NCBI RefSeq assembly: GCF_034043515.1
Contig: NZ_CP138214.1
Coordinates: 2,666,001 to 2,730,000 of the forward strand
DNA: 64,000 nt
DNA from: Pseudomonas sp. MUP55
GTDB lineage: Bacteria; Pseudomonadota; Gammaproteobacteria; Pseudomonadales; Pseudomonadaceae
Direction of reading: 5' to 3'
Position numbers and translations under genes: made by a program. The notes under the pieces were generated by a model. It saw only the letters and a program-made list of their open reading frames with translations. It was not told the origin of the DNA and ran no database searches. Below are positions 53,210-61,781 of the stretch, one piece after another (the stretch's first letter is position 1; every line of letters begins with the position of its first letter).

Positions 53210-56200
53210 ATGAACGACTATTCTCTGAAACTGGCCAACTACTGGCGCACTTCGTTGGCCGACGCCGAAAACGGCAATGGCGCGTTATCCCCCCAACATG
53301 TCCAAACCTACGCTGCGGTGCCCCTGGGTGCATTAGCCGTCGGTTGTTTGCCGGTTGAACAGGTAGACAGTCTGTTTGCCGGCGAACCGGCACAAACCCT
53401 TCATGTGGATGTCACCCTACGCCCGTTTGTGTACGCCTCGCGCCTGGAGCACCGCCAGGTGCGCAAAGGGTTGCCGGCGTTCATCACACCGATCATCTGC
53501 CGGGTGTCGGTCACCCGCGACGGGCGTATCTATCCGACCGGACCCACGCTGGTGCCGCGCGATATCCTCGAACCCTTGGATCGCGACGCCTTCACCATCG
53601 GCGCGCAGCACGACCTGGATACCTTCCTGACCGCGCAGGACGCGCCGCAGTTCGAGCCGCCATCCGCCGGCGCGCAGGTCCAGCCCGAGCACTACCGCGA
53701 GCAATGGCTCACCTACCTGCGCTACTGCAAGACGATGTTCCAGACGGTCTGCAACGCCTGGAGCGGCGCGGACGACGGCTTTGATCCGGTCAGCTATTGC
53801 TACGTGTTCAAAGAGCAGAAGGCCGACGGTTTCAGCCGCAATATCGTTGCGCTGTACGATCACCTGCGCCTTGGCAAGCCGGATGTGCCGTTGTTCGAGC
53901 GCTTCGCGCAACGTGAGCGCATGCCCGATGAGCCGTGCCTTGCCGCCAACAGTCTGTTCGCCGGCCGAGGCGGGCACGCCGGTGACGAATACGCGCTGGC
54001 ACCTGCCCAACGCGACAGCCTCGCGCACCTGCTGGCGGGTGAGGCCGGGGATATCCTGGCGGTCAACGGGCCGCCAGGGACCGGGAAGACAACGTTGCTG
54101 TTGTCGGTGGTCGCATCGCTTTGGGCCAAGGCCGCAGCCGAGGGCGGCGAGCCGCCGATAATTGTTGCCAGTTCGACGAACAATCAGGCGGTCACCAATA
54201 TCATCAAGGCATTTGGTAAGGATTTTTCGGCAGGCACCGGTCCCTTTGCGGGGCGCTGGCTTCCCGATATCCGCAGCTTTGGCGCCTACTTTCCCAAGTC
54301 CTCAGCGGAAGCCGAGATGGCCCGCACTTACCAGACCAAAAGCTTTTACCTGGAGCTGGAGACGCAGGCTTATGTCGATAAGGCGCAGCAGGCCTATCTG
54401 GCGCATGCCGCCATCGCCTTCCCCGGGCAGACGCCGCCCACGCTCAAGAGCACCGTAGACAACCTTCAGGCGCAGATTCACCTACGTCTGAAGCACTTGA
54501 GCGATATCGAAAACGGGTGGGCAAGATTGAGCGCGGCGCGTGAGGCCCTGAAGGCCTTGCTCGGCGATAACCCCTACACGGCAATCGCTGGGCTTGAAGG
54601 CCAATGCCGGGTGCAGTCCGATCAGTTGGCAAGCGCCAAGGCACGCCTGAAAGACTTCCGGCACTACCTGGCCCATGAGTCGCTGATTTATACGCTGTTT
54701 GGCTGGTTTGGCCCGATTGCTGCCAAGCGCCTGCGCTTGGCCAAACTGCACATTGATGAAGCTGATGCACAGCTGCAGAGTGCCAGCGATGTGCATGAAA
54801 TCGAGCGCCGCTTAAGCGATACCGTGGCGCATTGTGCGCAAAGCCTGAAAATCCTCGAAACCCGGCGTGAGCATGTGGGGCAGTTGCTGCGAGGCGAACA
54901 GCGCGAGTTGTTGAACTGGCAGGCGGTGATTGGCCGGTTGCCTCATGCTGTCGGCAAGCCCGCGTCCGAGGTGACCCTGGACGACTGCGACAGCTGGGCG
55001 GACACCTCGTTGCGCTTCGAGATTTTCCTGCTGACCACCCATTACTGGGAGGGACGCTGGCTGTTGGAAGTGGCCGATGAATTGCCGCTGATTCTGAAAA
55101 ACCGCAATAAAAACGGCCGCAAAGCCTTGGAAAAAAACTGGCGGCGCTGGATGAAGCTCACGCCTTGCGTGGTCGCGACGTTCTACCGGTTGCCGGCGGA
55201 ACTGCGGAGCAGTCGCCATGACGGCAATGGTGTTGTCAAGGATTATGCGCTGAACTTCATCGACCTGTTGATCGTAGACGAAGCGGGGCAGGTGCTGCCC
55301 GAGGTGGCGGCGCCGTCGTTTGCCCTGGCGCGGCAGGCGTTGGTGATTGGCGACACTCAGCAAATCGAACCCATCTGGTCGGTGCCGCCGTCGGTGGATA
55401 TCGGCAATCTGCTCGCCGCCGGCCTGCTGTCGCGCAGCCGCGTGGACGATGAATACGAGGCCTTCTGTGACAGCGGACGCAGCGCCGCCAGTGGCAGCGT
55501 CATGGCCATTGCGCAGTCCACCAGCCGCTATCACTACGACCGCGACCTGGCACGCGGCCTATATCTGTATGAACACCGCCGCTGCTATGACTCCATCATC
55601 GATTACTGCAATGCGCTCTGCTACAAGGGCAAATTGCAACCGCGGCGCGGCGCCAAACCCCAGGGTGGCTTGCCGGGGCTGGGTTACCTGCACATCGACG
55701 GCCTGTGCCAGCAGAAGCAGGGCGGCAGCCGCCATAACCTGCTCGAAGCACTGACCATCGCTGCCTGGATCAAGGCCAATGAACAGCAGCTGACTCAGCG
55801 CTACGACAAGGAACTCTGGGAGATCCTCGGGGTGATAACCCCCTTTGGTGCTCAGACGCAGGCGATTGCCGAGGCGTGCGCTGCATTGGGCATTCGTACC
55901 GGCAAAGGCGACGGCGAAATGACGGTTGGCACCGTGCACTCCTTCCAGGGCGCCGAACGACCGGTGGTGATTTTTTCCGCGGTGTACTCCAAACATGCCG
56001 ACGGCGCCTTTATCGACCGGCGCGACAGCCTGTTGAACGTGGCGGTATCACGTGCCAAAGACAGTTTTCTGGTGTTCGGCGACATGGACCTGTTCAGCCA
56101 GATCCCCATCAGCAAACCACGTGGGCGGCTGGCGCACTACTTGTTGAACAGCTCGGAGAATGCGCTGGCGTTCGATTTCCAGCCGCGGGCGGACCTGCTG

Positions 56201-56713
56201 ACGGCGCGCACCGGCTTGAGTCATCTGCATGAATTTGCCGAACACGATCAGTTTCTGTTGCAGACGCTGGAAACGGCGCAGCAGCAGGTGCAGATCGTCA
56301 CGCCGTGGGTGCGGCTGCACCGGATGCGCGAGAGTGGCGCCCTCCAGGCCATGTGCGGCACCGTGCAACGCGGGGTGCCGGTAACGGTGTACACCGACTT
56401 GCGCTTCAACACCGCCATTGGCCAAGGCAATTGCGGCGGTGACCAAGGTAAAATCGCCGAATTCAAGGAGGCGCTTGCCACCCTGGAACACCACGACGTG
56501 CAGGTGCGCGTGGTCAACAAGGTGCACAGCAAACTGGTGATGGCCGATGAGGCGCTTTTATGTGTGGGCTCGTTCAATTGGCTGAGCGCGGCGCGCTCGG
56601 GCGATTATGTGCACCATGAAACGTCCATGGTCTACCGCGGGCCGGACGTCAGCAGCGAGTTGGCAATCAATCGAAAAAGCCTGGCGCAACGCCTGAGCTC
56701 GCACAAACTGTAA
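53210..56713 (+). CDS. SF1 (Upf1-like) helicase fused to a phospholipase D domain; Mokosh type II-like
   Basis: This 1167-residue protein contains Walker A GPPGTGKTT at 287-295, Walker B DEAG at 690-693 (context LLIVDEAGQVLPE), GDTQQIEP (motif III), TVHSFQGAERPVVIFS (motif V) and NVAVSRAKDSFLVFGD (motif VI). This is a COG1112-type SF1 helicase with a long helical insert between motifs I and II. The last ~180 residues form a phospholipase D-type unit with one HKD motif (H1106, K1108, D1113; then G1120-S-F-N). The same helicase plus PLD order in one protein defines type II Mokosh anti-phage systems. It stands alone, not in an obvious island. Confidence 0.8.
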   Translation: MNDYSLKLANYWRTSLADAENGNGALSPQHVQTYAAVPLGALAVGCLPVEQVDSLFAGEPAQTLHVDVTLRPFVYASRLEHRQVRKGLPAFITPIICRVSVTRDGRIYPTGPTLVPRDILEPLDRDAFTIGAQHDLDTFLTAQDAPQFEPPSAGAQVQPEHYREQWLTYLRYCKTMFQTVCNAWSGADDGFDPVSYCYVFKEQKADGFSRNIVALYDHLRLGKPDVPLFERFAQRERMPDEPCLAANSLFAGRGGHAGDEYALAPAQRDSLAHLLAGEAGDILAVNGPPGTGKTTLLLSVVASLWAKAAAEGGEPPIIVASSTNNQAVTNIIKAFGKDFSAGTGPFAGRWLPDIRSFGAYFPKSSAEAEMARTYQTKSFYLELETQAYVDKAQQAYLAHAAIAFPGQTPPTLKSTVDNLQAQIHLRLKHLSDIENGWARLSAAREALKALLGDNPYTAIAGLEGQCRVQSDQLASAKARLKDFRHYLAHESLIYTLFGWFGPIAAKRLRLAKLHIDEADAQLQSASDVHEIERRLSDTVAHCAQSLKILETRREHVGQLLRGEQRELLNWQAVIGRLPHAVGKPASEVTLDDCDSWADTSLRFEIFLLTTHYWEGRWLLEVADELPLILKNRNKNGRKALEKNWRRWMKLTPCVVATFYRLPAELRSSRHDGNGVVKDYALNFIDLLIVDEAGQVLPEVAAPSFALARQALVIGDTQQIEPIWSVPPSVDIGNLLAAGLLSRSRVDDEYEAFCDSGRSAASGSVMAIAQSTSRYHYDRDLARGLYLYEHRRCYDSIIDYCNALCYKGKLQPRRGAKPQGGLPGLGYLHIDGLCQQKQGGSRHNLLEALTIAAWIKANEQQLTQRYDKELWEILGVITPFGAQTQAIAEACAALGIRTGKGDGEMTVGTVHSFQGAERPVVIFSAVYSKHADGAFIDRRDSLLNVAVSRAKDSFLVFGDMDLFSQIPISKPRGRLAHYLLNSSENALAFDFQPRADLLTARTGLSHLHEFAEHDQFLLQTLETAQQQVQIVTPWVRLHRMRESGALQAMCGTVQRGVPVTVYTDLRFNTAIGQGNCGGDQGKIAEFKEALATLEHHDVQVRVVNKVHSKLVMADEALLCVGSFNWLSAARSGDYVHHETSMVYRGPDVSSELAINRKSLAQRLSSHKL

Positions 56714-56737
56714 CGAGCCGCAATGCCGCACCACACC

Positions 56738-56771
56738 GCTATGCCAGACAGCCACGCGCTGCTGGCATAGC
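56738..56771. terminator. Stem-loop after the helicase-PLD gene
   Basis: GCTATGCCAG and CTGGCATAGC form a perfect 10-bp stem with a 14-base loop, 25 bases after the stop. No T run follows. Confidence 0.5.
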
Positions 56772-56871
56772 CATACCGATCAGCAGCCCGCACGCGAAAC
56801 CCTGAGACTTCCCGGCGAAAATCTTCATAATGGCGGCCATTTTGTTTAGCTCGTTATTCTGGTGTGCCCGC

Positions 56872-59070
56872 ATGGAAATTAAGGTCAACTTTCTCGACAA
56901 CCTTCGACTTGAAGCCAAGTTCGATGATTTCACGGTGGTTGCCGACCAGCCGATTCGCTACAAGGGCGACGGTTCGGCGCCGGGGCCATTCGATTACTTC
57001 CTGGCTTCGTCGGCGTTGTGTGCGGCGTACTTTGTGAAGTTGTACTGCGCCACGCGCAATATTCCCACCGAGCATATTCGCCTGTCGCAGAACAACATCG
57101 TCGACCCGGAAAACCGCTACAACCAGATCTTCAAGATCCAGGTCGAGCTGCCAGCGGACATCTCCGATAAGGACCGCCAGGGCATCCTGCGCTCCATCGA
57201 CCGTTGCACGGTGAAAAAAGTGGTGCAGGCCGGGCCGGAATTCGTGATCGAGGAAGTCGACAACCTCGACGCCGATGCGCAGGCGTTGTTGATGCCCAAC
57301 TCGACGTCGGAGGCGGGCACCTACATCGCCGGCAAGGATCTGCCGCTGGAGCAGACCATCGCCAACATGTCGGCGATCCTGGCGCGCCTGGGCATGAAGA
57401 TCGAAATCGCCTCGTGGCGCAATATCGTGCCCAACGTCTGGTCGCTGCATATCCGCGATGCCCATTCGCCGATGTGCTTTACCAACGGCAAGGGCGCCAC
57501 CAAGGAAGGCGCGCTGGCGTCGGCATTGGGCGAATTCATCGAGCGGCTCAACTGCAACTTCTTCTACAACGACCAGTTCTGGGGCGAAGAACTGGCCAAT
57601 GCGGCGTTTGTGCATTATCCGGATGAGCGCTGGTTCCAGCCGGGCCCGAACGATGAGTTGCCCAGCGAAATCCTCGATGCCTACTGCCTGAAAGTCTACA
57701 ACCGCGACGGCGAGCTGCGCGGTTCGCACTTGTTCGACACCAACTCCGGTAACGAAGCGCGGGGCATTGTCTCGCTGCCGTTCGTGCGCCAGTCCGATGG
57801 TGAGGTGGTGTATTTCCCCTCCAACCTGATCGAAAACCTTTACCTGAGCAACGGCATGAGCGCCGGCAACACCTTGGCCGAAGCCCAGGTGCAGTGCCTG
57901 TCGGAGATCTTCGAACGGGCGGTGAAGCGCGAAATCATCGAAGGCGAATTCGCGCTGCCGGATGTCCCGGCCGAGGTCCTGGCCAGATACCCCGGCATCC
58001 TGGCGGGCATCGAAGGCCTGGAAGCCCAGGGCTTCCCGGTGCTGGTCAAGGATGCGTCCCTGGGCGGTGAGTTCCCGGTGATGTGCGTGACCCTGATGAA
58101 CCCGCGCACCGGCGGAGTATTCGCCTCGTTCGGCGCCCACCCGAGCCTGGAAGTGGCGCTGGAGCGCAGCCTCACCGAACTGCTGCAAGGCCGCAGTTTC
58201 GAAGGCTTGAACGACTTGCCGCAGCCGACCTTCGAAGCCCAGGCGGTCACCGAGCCGAACAACTTCGTCGAGCACTTTATCGACTCCAGCGGTGTGGTGT
58301 CGTGGCGCTTCTTCAGCGCCCAGTCCGATTATGAATTCGTCGACTGGGACTTCTCCGGCGCTGGCGAAGATTCCAACGCCCAGGAAGCCGCGACGCTGTT
58401 CGGTATCCTGGAAGGCATGGGCAAAGAGTCGTACATGGCGGTGTACGAACACCTGGGCGCCACTGCCTGCCGCATCCTGGTGCCGGACTACTCGGAAATC
58501 TACCCGGTGGATGACCTGATCTGGGACAACACCAACAAGGCGCTGTTTTTCCGCGAAGACATCCTCAACCTGCACCGCCTGGATGAGGCGCAGCTGCACG
58601 CGTTGGTCGAGCGCCTGATCGAAAGTGAGCTGGACGACTACACCGACATCACCACGCTGATCGGCATCGAATTCGACGACAACACCACCTGGGGCCAACT
58701 GACCATCCTGGAGTTGAAGCTGCTGATCTTCCTCGCGTTGCAGCAGCACGAGGAAGCAAAGGAATGCGTGGAAATGTTCCTGCAGTACAACGACAACACC
58801 GTCGAGCGCGGGCTGTTCTACCAGGCGGTGAACGCGGTGCTGGAGATGGAACTGGACGAGGACCTGGAACTGGCCGACTACGAGGCCAACTTTAGGCGCA
58901 TGTTTGGCAACGAGCGGATGGACGCGGTGATCGGCTCGGTCAACGGCAGCGTGCGGTTTTATGGGCTGACGCCAACCAGCATGAAGCTCGAAGGGCTGGA
59001 CCGGCATTTGCGCTTGATCGAGAGCTACAAGAAGCTGCATGCCGCGCGGGCCAACATCATCCAGGCCTGA
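56872..59070 (+). CDS. OsmC-YcaO fusion protein
   Basis: A 732-residue protein. Residues 1-140 are OsmC-like (GPFDYFLASSALCAAYFVKLYC). The YcaO core follows, with ATP-site elements GKGATKEGALASALGEFIER, CLSEIFERAVKRE and SLEVALERSLTELLQGR. A helical TPR-like tail comes last. YcaO proteins activate amide backbones with ATP; E. coli YcaO has been linked to ribosomal S12 beta-methylthiolation with RimO. No RiPP precursor or partner dehydrogenase is adjacent, so a housekeeping role is more likely than RiPP synthesis. ATG 56872 starts the OsmC domain (MEIKVNFLDN). Confidence 0.88.
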   Translation: MEIKVNFLDNLRLEAKFDDFTVVADQPIRYKGDGSAPGPFDYFLASSALCAAYFVKLYCATRNIPTEHIRLSQNNIVDPENRYNQIFKIQVELPADISDKDRQGILRSIDRCTVKKVVQAGPEFVIEEVDNLDADAQALLMPNSTSEAGTYIAGKDLPLEQTIANMSAILARLGMKIEIASWRNIVPNVWSLHIRDAHSPMCFTNGKGATKEGALASALGEFIERLNCNFFYNDQFWGEELANAAFVHYPDERWFQPGPNDELPSEILDAYCLKVYNRDGELRGSHLFDTNSGNEARGIVSLPFVRQSDGEVVYFPSNLIENLYLSNGMSAGNTLAEAQVQCLSEIFERAVKREIIEGEFALPDVPAEVLARYPGILAGIEGLEAQGFPVLVKDASLGGEFPVMCVTLMNPRTGGVFASFGAHPSLEVALERSLTELLQGRSFEGLNDLPQPTFEAQAVTEPNNFVEHFIDSSGVVSWRFFSAQSDYEFVDWDFSGAGEDSNAQEAATLFGILEGMGKESYMAVYEHLGATACRILVPDYSEIYPVDDLIWDNTNKALFFREDILNLHRLDEAQLHALVERLIESELDDYTDITTLIGIEFDDNTTWGQLTILELKLLIFLALQQHEEAKECVEMFLQYNDNTVERGLFYQAVNAVLEMELDEDLELADYEANFRRMFGNERMDAVIGSVNGSVRFYGLTPTSMKLEGLDRHLRLIESYKKLHAARANIIQA

Positions 59071-59191
59071 TTTTGCACAATCAATGTGGGAGCAACTGTC
59101 TTATTGGATTCAATTCAGAAGTCATTTTCATAGGCAGCAAAGCTCCCACAGCTTAGGCCGTGCAATGCTGAAGGAAATTGCTGCTACCGAG

Positions 59192-60124
59192 CTAATCGGT
59201 GCGCTCTTTCCATTCAGTGCGGTCACGCAGCATCGCGTTCAGACGTACCAACAAAACGCGCATACAGGCGATCAACGCGACTTTGGCGCATTTCCCTTTA
59301 TCACGTAGCGCCTTATATCGAGTCCCGAATTCTGGCTGGTCACGGATAACCACCCAACAGGCCATGTAAAGTGAGCGACGGGCTGAAAACCTTCCGCCAC
59401 TAATATGGCGTGCACCTTTATGCCTTCCGCTGTCGTTGTTGTACGGAGCGAGGCCCGCTAGTGCCGCGATAGGGCGCCCTCCAATCTCTCCCAGCTCAGG
59501 CAGGTAAGCCATAAGACTGGTGGCAGTAACCAGCCCGATTCCTTTGACTGAACACAGTCGAGCCACCTTTTCGCTATCTAACTCGTTCGCACTTTGACGA
59601 ATCAGTTGATCTATCGCCTCCACTGCCACGGTCAAATAGTCGATATGGTTCTGTAATGCAGGCTTTACCGCATCGCAGGAAGCTGTTTTCAGGCGTCGTC
59701 TGTCGTCATCTCTTTGCTGAACAAAATGCTCCCGCTGCTGGACCAACGCGCGCAGCTTATCGTGCTCCGGGCTTGTAACTCGGGCGCTTGGCGAGTCTAG
59801 AACAGCTGCATAGTGCGCAAGAGACTTTGCGTCTATCGGGTCGGTTTTGGCTTGTTTGCCCATCGCCCTGGAAAAACTCTTGGCTCGGTGCGGATTGATG
59901 CAGATGACATCAAGGCCCGCAGCCTGAAGCGCCTTCATGACTTTGCGCTCATAACCGCCAGTAGCCTCCAATACCACGCGACCAACCTGGTGAAGCAATA
60001 GCCACCCAATCAACCCAGGGAAATCTTCTTCGGCGTTAGCGCAATTTACCCCAACGTCAACCTGATTAACTCGAGCCTCAAGGCTGTCCTTGGAAACATC
60101 AATACCTGCTGGATAGGAAAACAT
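59192..60124 (-). CDS. IS110-family transposase (DEDD recombinase)
   Basis: A 310-residue protein. The RuvC-like DEDD residues are D9 (GIDVSKD), E53 (LEATGGYE), D95 and D98 (KTDPIDAK). The C-terminal Tnp20 domain has GIGLVTATSLMAYLPELG and the likely catalytic Ser region LAPYNNDSGRHKG ... HISGGR. It appears intact. ATG 60124 has AGGA upstream; TTG at 60130 is an alternative. Insertion is guided by a bridge RNA in characterised members. Confidence 0.93.
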   Translation of the reverse strand: MFSYPAGIDVSKDSLEARVNQVDVGVNCANAEEDFPGLIGWLLLHQVGRVVLEATGGYERKVMKALQAAGLDVICINPHRAKSFSRAMGKQAKTDPIDAKSLAHYAAVLDSPSARVTSPEHDKLRALVQQREHFVQQRDDDRRRLKTASCDAVKPALQNHIDYLTVAVEAIDQLIRQSANELDSEKVARLCSVKGIGLVTATSLMAYLPELGEIGGRPIAALAGLAPYNNDSGRHKGARHISGGRFSARRSLYMACWVVIRDQPEFGTRYKALRDKGKCAKVALIACMRVLLVRLNAMLRDRTEWKERTD

Positions 60125-60132
60125 AGCCAAAT

Positions 60133-60333
60133 CCTCTTACACTTAATGTGAGAGCGCTCTGGCTTGGCCCACGCTTGTAACTGTTCGAGGTGGGCTCGTT
60201 CAACTGTTCGGGCTCATGTCCAGAGCGGAGAGGTGAGTAGCAGCGTGGGCTCCCACACGTGCTTTAAGCACTCGGGGCATTCAGCTTGCTACTCACCGCT
60301 CTCACCCTCAGTCTAATCCTGGCTCAAGACACA
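60133..60333 (-). ncRNA. Putative bridge RNA of the IS110 element
   Basis: Read on the minus strand. Loop 1 is closed by GGTGAGTAGC/GCTACTCACC (60288-60297 and 60232-60241), with an inner hairpin GTGCTT/AAGCAC (60259-60271). Its 5' side holds GCCCC (60278-60274), identical to the target side GCAAGCCCC. Its 3' side holds TGTGGGAG (60257-60250), complementary to the other side CTCCCACA. Loop 2 is closed by GCTCTGG/CCAGAGC (60226-60220 and 60162-60156) and holds ACAGTTG (60207-60201) and ACAAG (60178-60174), matching the element's own ends (AGACAGTTG and CTTGTGTC). This is the target- and donor-loop design of IS110 bridge RNAs. Confidence 0.7.
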
Positions 60334-60335
60334 AG

Positions 60336-60416
60336 GGGGCTTGCTCCCGATGGCGGTGGTTCAGTCGACTAATCCAGTGGCTGACAGATGGCTATCGGGG
60401 GCAAGCCCCCTCCCAC
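60336..60416. repeat. Remaining part of the REPIN split by IS110
   Basis: GGGGCTTGCTCCCGATGGCGG continues the REP cut by the element; the second arm (ATCGGGGGCAAGCCCCCTCC) is complete. The nine-base beginning of the first arm lies on the far side at 59082-59090. Confidence 0.88.
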
Positions 60417-60501
60417 ATTTGGATTTGTGGTGTTCGGGCGATTGGATGGGGGCCAGCCCAATGCACGCCATAACGCGGGGCCTGAGCCGGGCGCCGTCAC
60501 C

Positions 60502-60591
60502 TGTGGGAGGGGGCTTGCCCCCGATGGCGGTGGTTCAGTCACCTGACCCAGTGACTGACAGACTGCTATCGGGGGCAAGCCCCCTCCCACA
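60502..60591. repeat. REPIN (GTGGGAGGGGGC type)
   Basis: A second, intact REPIN, 24 bases after which the gamma-lyase gene ends. Its spacer (GGCGGTGGTTCAGTC) matches that of the split REPIN, and the following bases are weakly similar, so the two may be an old tandem duplication. Confidence 0.88.
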
Positions 60592-60614
60592 TGGACCTGT
60601 GCTGTTTTGGCGAT

Positions 60615-61781
60615 TTATATACGCGCCAGGGCTTGGGCCAAATCCGCGCGCAAGTCTTCTACATCCTCAACCCCCACCGACAACCGCACCAACCCATCCC
60701 CAATCCCCAACTGCGTGCGCGTCGCCGCTGGGATGCTCGCGTGGGTCATGATTGCCGGGTGTTCGATCAGGCTCTCCACGCCCCCCAGGCTCTCGGCCAG
60801 GGCGAACACCTTCACGTTTTCCAGAAAGCGCCTGGCGCCCGCCAGGTCGGCATTCAAATCCACTGAAATCATCCCGCCAAACCCGCGCATCTGGCGCGTG
60901 GCCAGCTCGTGCTGTGGGTGGGATTTCAAGCCGGGGTAATGCACCCGTGACACCTGCGGTTGCTGTTCCAGCCAGGTCGCCAGTTCCAGCGCGTTGCGGC
61001 AATGGCGCTCCATGCGCAGGGCCAGGGTTTTGACGCCGCGCAGGGTCAGGAACGCCTCGAAAGGCCCGGCGATGGCGCCCACCGAGTTTTGCAAAAAGCC
61101 CAGGCGTTCGGCCAGCTCGGGGTTGTCGCCAACGATGGCGATGCCGCCGATCACGTCCGAGTGGCCGTTCAGGTACTTGGTGGAGGAGTGCACCACGATG
61201 TCGAAACCCAGCTCCAGCGGGCGCTGGATCCAAGGGCTGGCGAACGTGTTGTCAGCCACGCAGAGGATGCCGCGGGCGCGGCAGAGGCGGGCGATGGCGT
61301 TGAGGTCGGTCAGGCTCAGCAACGGGTTGCTGGGGGTCTCGACCCAGACCATGCGCGTGTCGTCCTGCAGCGACGCTTCAAATGCCGACAGATCACTCAG
61401 GTCGACATAGCTGAACCGATGCCCGGCGCTGCGCTGACGCACTTTGTCAAACAGGCGAAAGGTGCCGCCATACAGGTCATTGCCGGAAACGACGTGTGCA
61501 CCGGCATCCAGCAGCTCAAGCACTGTAGAAATCGCCGCCAGCCCCGAGGCAAACGCGAAGGCCTGGGTGCCGCCTTCCAGGTCGGCAACGCAGCGCTCCA
61601 AGGCAAAGCGCGTCGGGTTATGCGAGCGGCCGTAGTCGAACCCTTTGTGCACGCCAGGGCTGTCTTGCAGGTAGGTGGAGTTGGCGTAGATCGGCGGCAT
61701 CAGCGCGCCCGTGGTCGGGTCGGGGGATTGACCGGCATGGATCACACGGGTGGCAAACGCGCTTTTATCGGGCTGGCTCAT
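60615..61781 (-). CDS. Cystathionine gamma-lyase/synthase-type PLP enzyme
   Basis: A 388-residue Cys/Met-metabolism PLP enzyme. YGRSHNPTRFALE binds phosphate, GNDLYGGTFR and VWVETPSNPLL are conserved, VADNTFASPW holds the cofactor Asp, and the PLP lysine lies in VVHSSTKYLNGHSDVIGG. The overlap of its start with the stop of the cystathionine beta-synthase gene (ATGA, 61778-61781) argues for reverse transsulfuration (cystathionine to cysteine) rather than synthase activity. Length normal. Confidence 0.9.
   Translation of the reverse strand: MSQPDKSAFATRVIHAGQSPDPTTGALMPPIYANSTYLQDSPGVHKGFDYGRSHNPTRFALERCVADLEGGTQAFAFASGLAAISTVLELLDAGAHVVSGNDLYGGTFRLFDKVRQRSAGHRFSYVDLSDLSAFEASLQDDTRMVWVETPSNPLLSLTDLNAIARLCRARGILCVADNTFASPWIQRPLELGFDIVVHSSTKYLNGHSDVIGGIAIVGDNPELAERLGFLQNSVGAIAGPFEAFLTLRGVKTLALRMERHCRNALELATWLEQQPQVSRVHYPGLKSHPQHELATRQMRGFGGMISVDLNADLAGARRFLENVKVFALAESLGGVESLIEHPAIMTHASIPAATRTQLGIGDGLVRLSVGVEDVEDLRADLAQALARI

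Larger units (their letters stand above)
59091..60335 (-). mobile_element. IS110-family insertion sequence in a REP
   Basis: The element splits a REP. Left flank TCAATGTGGG-AG (core at 59091-59092), right flank AG-GGGGCTTGC (core at 60334-60335). Removing the insert rebuilds ATGTGGGAGGGGGCTTGC, the standard REP. No terminal inverted repeats or longer target duplication are seen, as expected for IS110 elements that use a CT (AG on the other strand) dinucleotide core. The transposase reads leftwards; the ~200-base noncoding end 60131-60333 precedes it and encodes the probable bridge RNA. Confidence 0.88.

Noticed and set aside
56872..59070. RiPP (azoline) biosynthesis cluster around YcaO
   Set aside because: No precursor peptide, dehydrogenase or transporter is adjacent; this fusion is usual in the genus.
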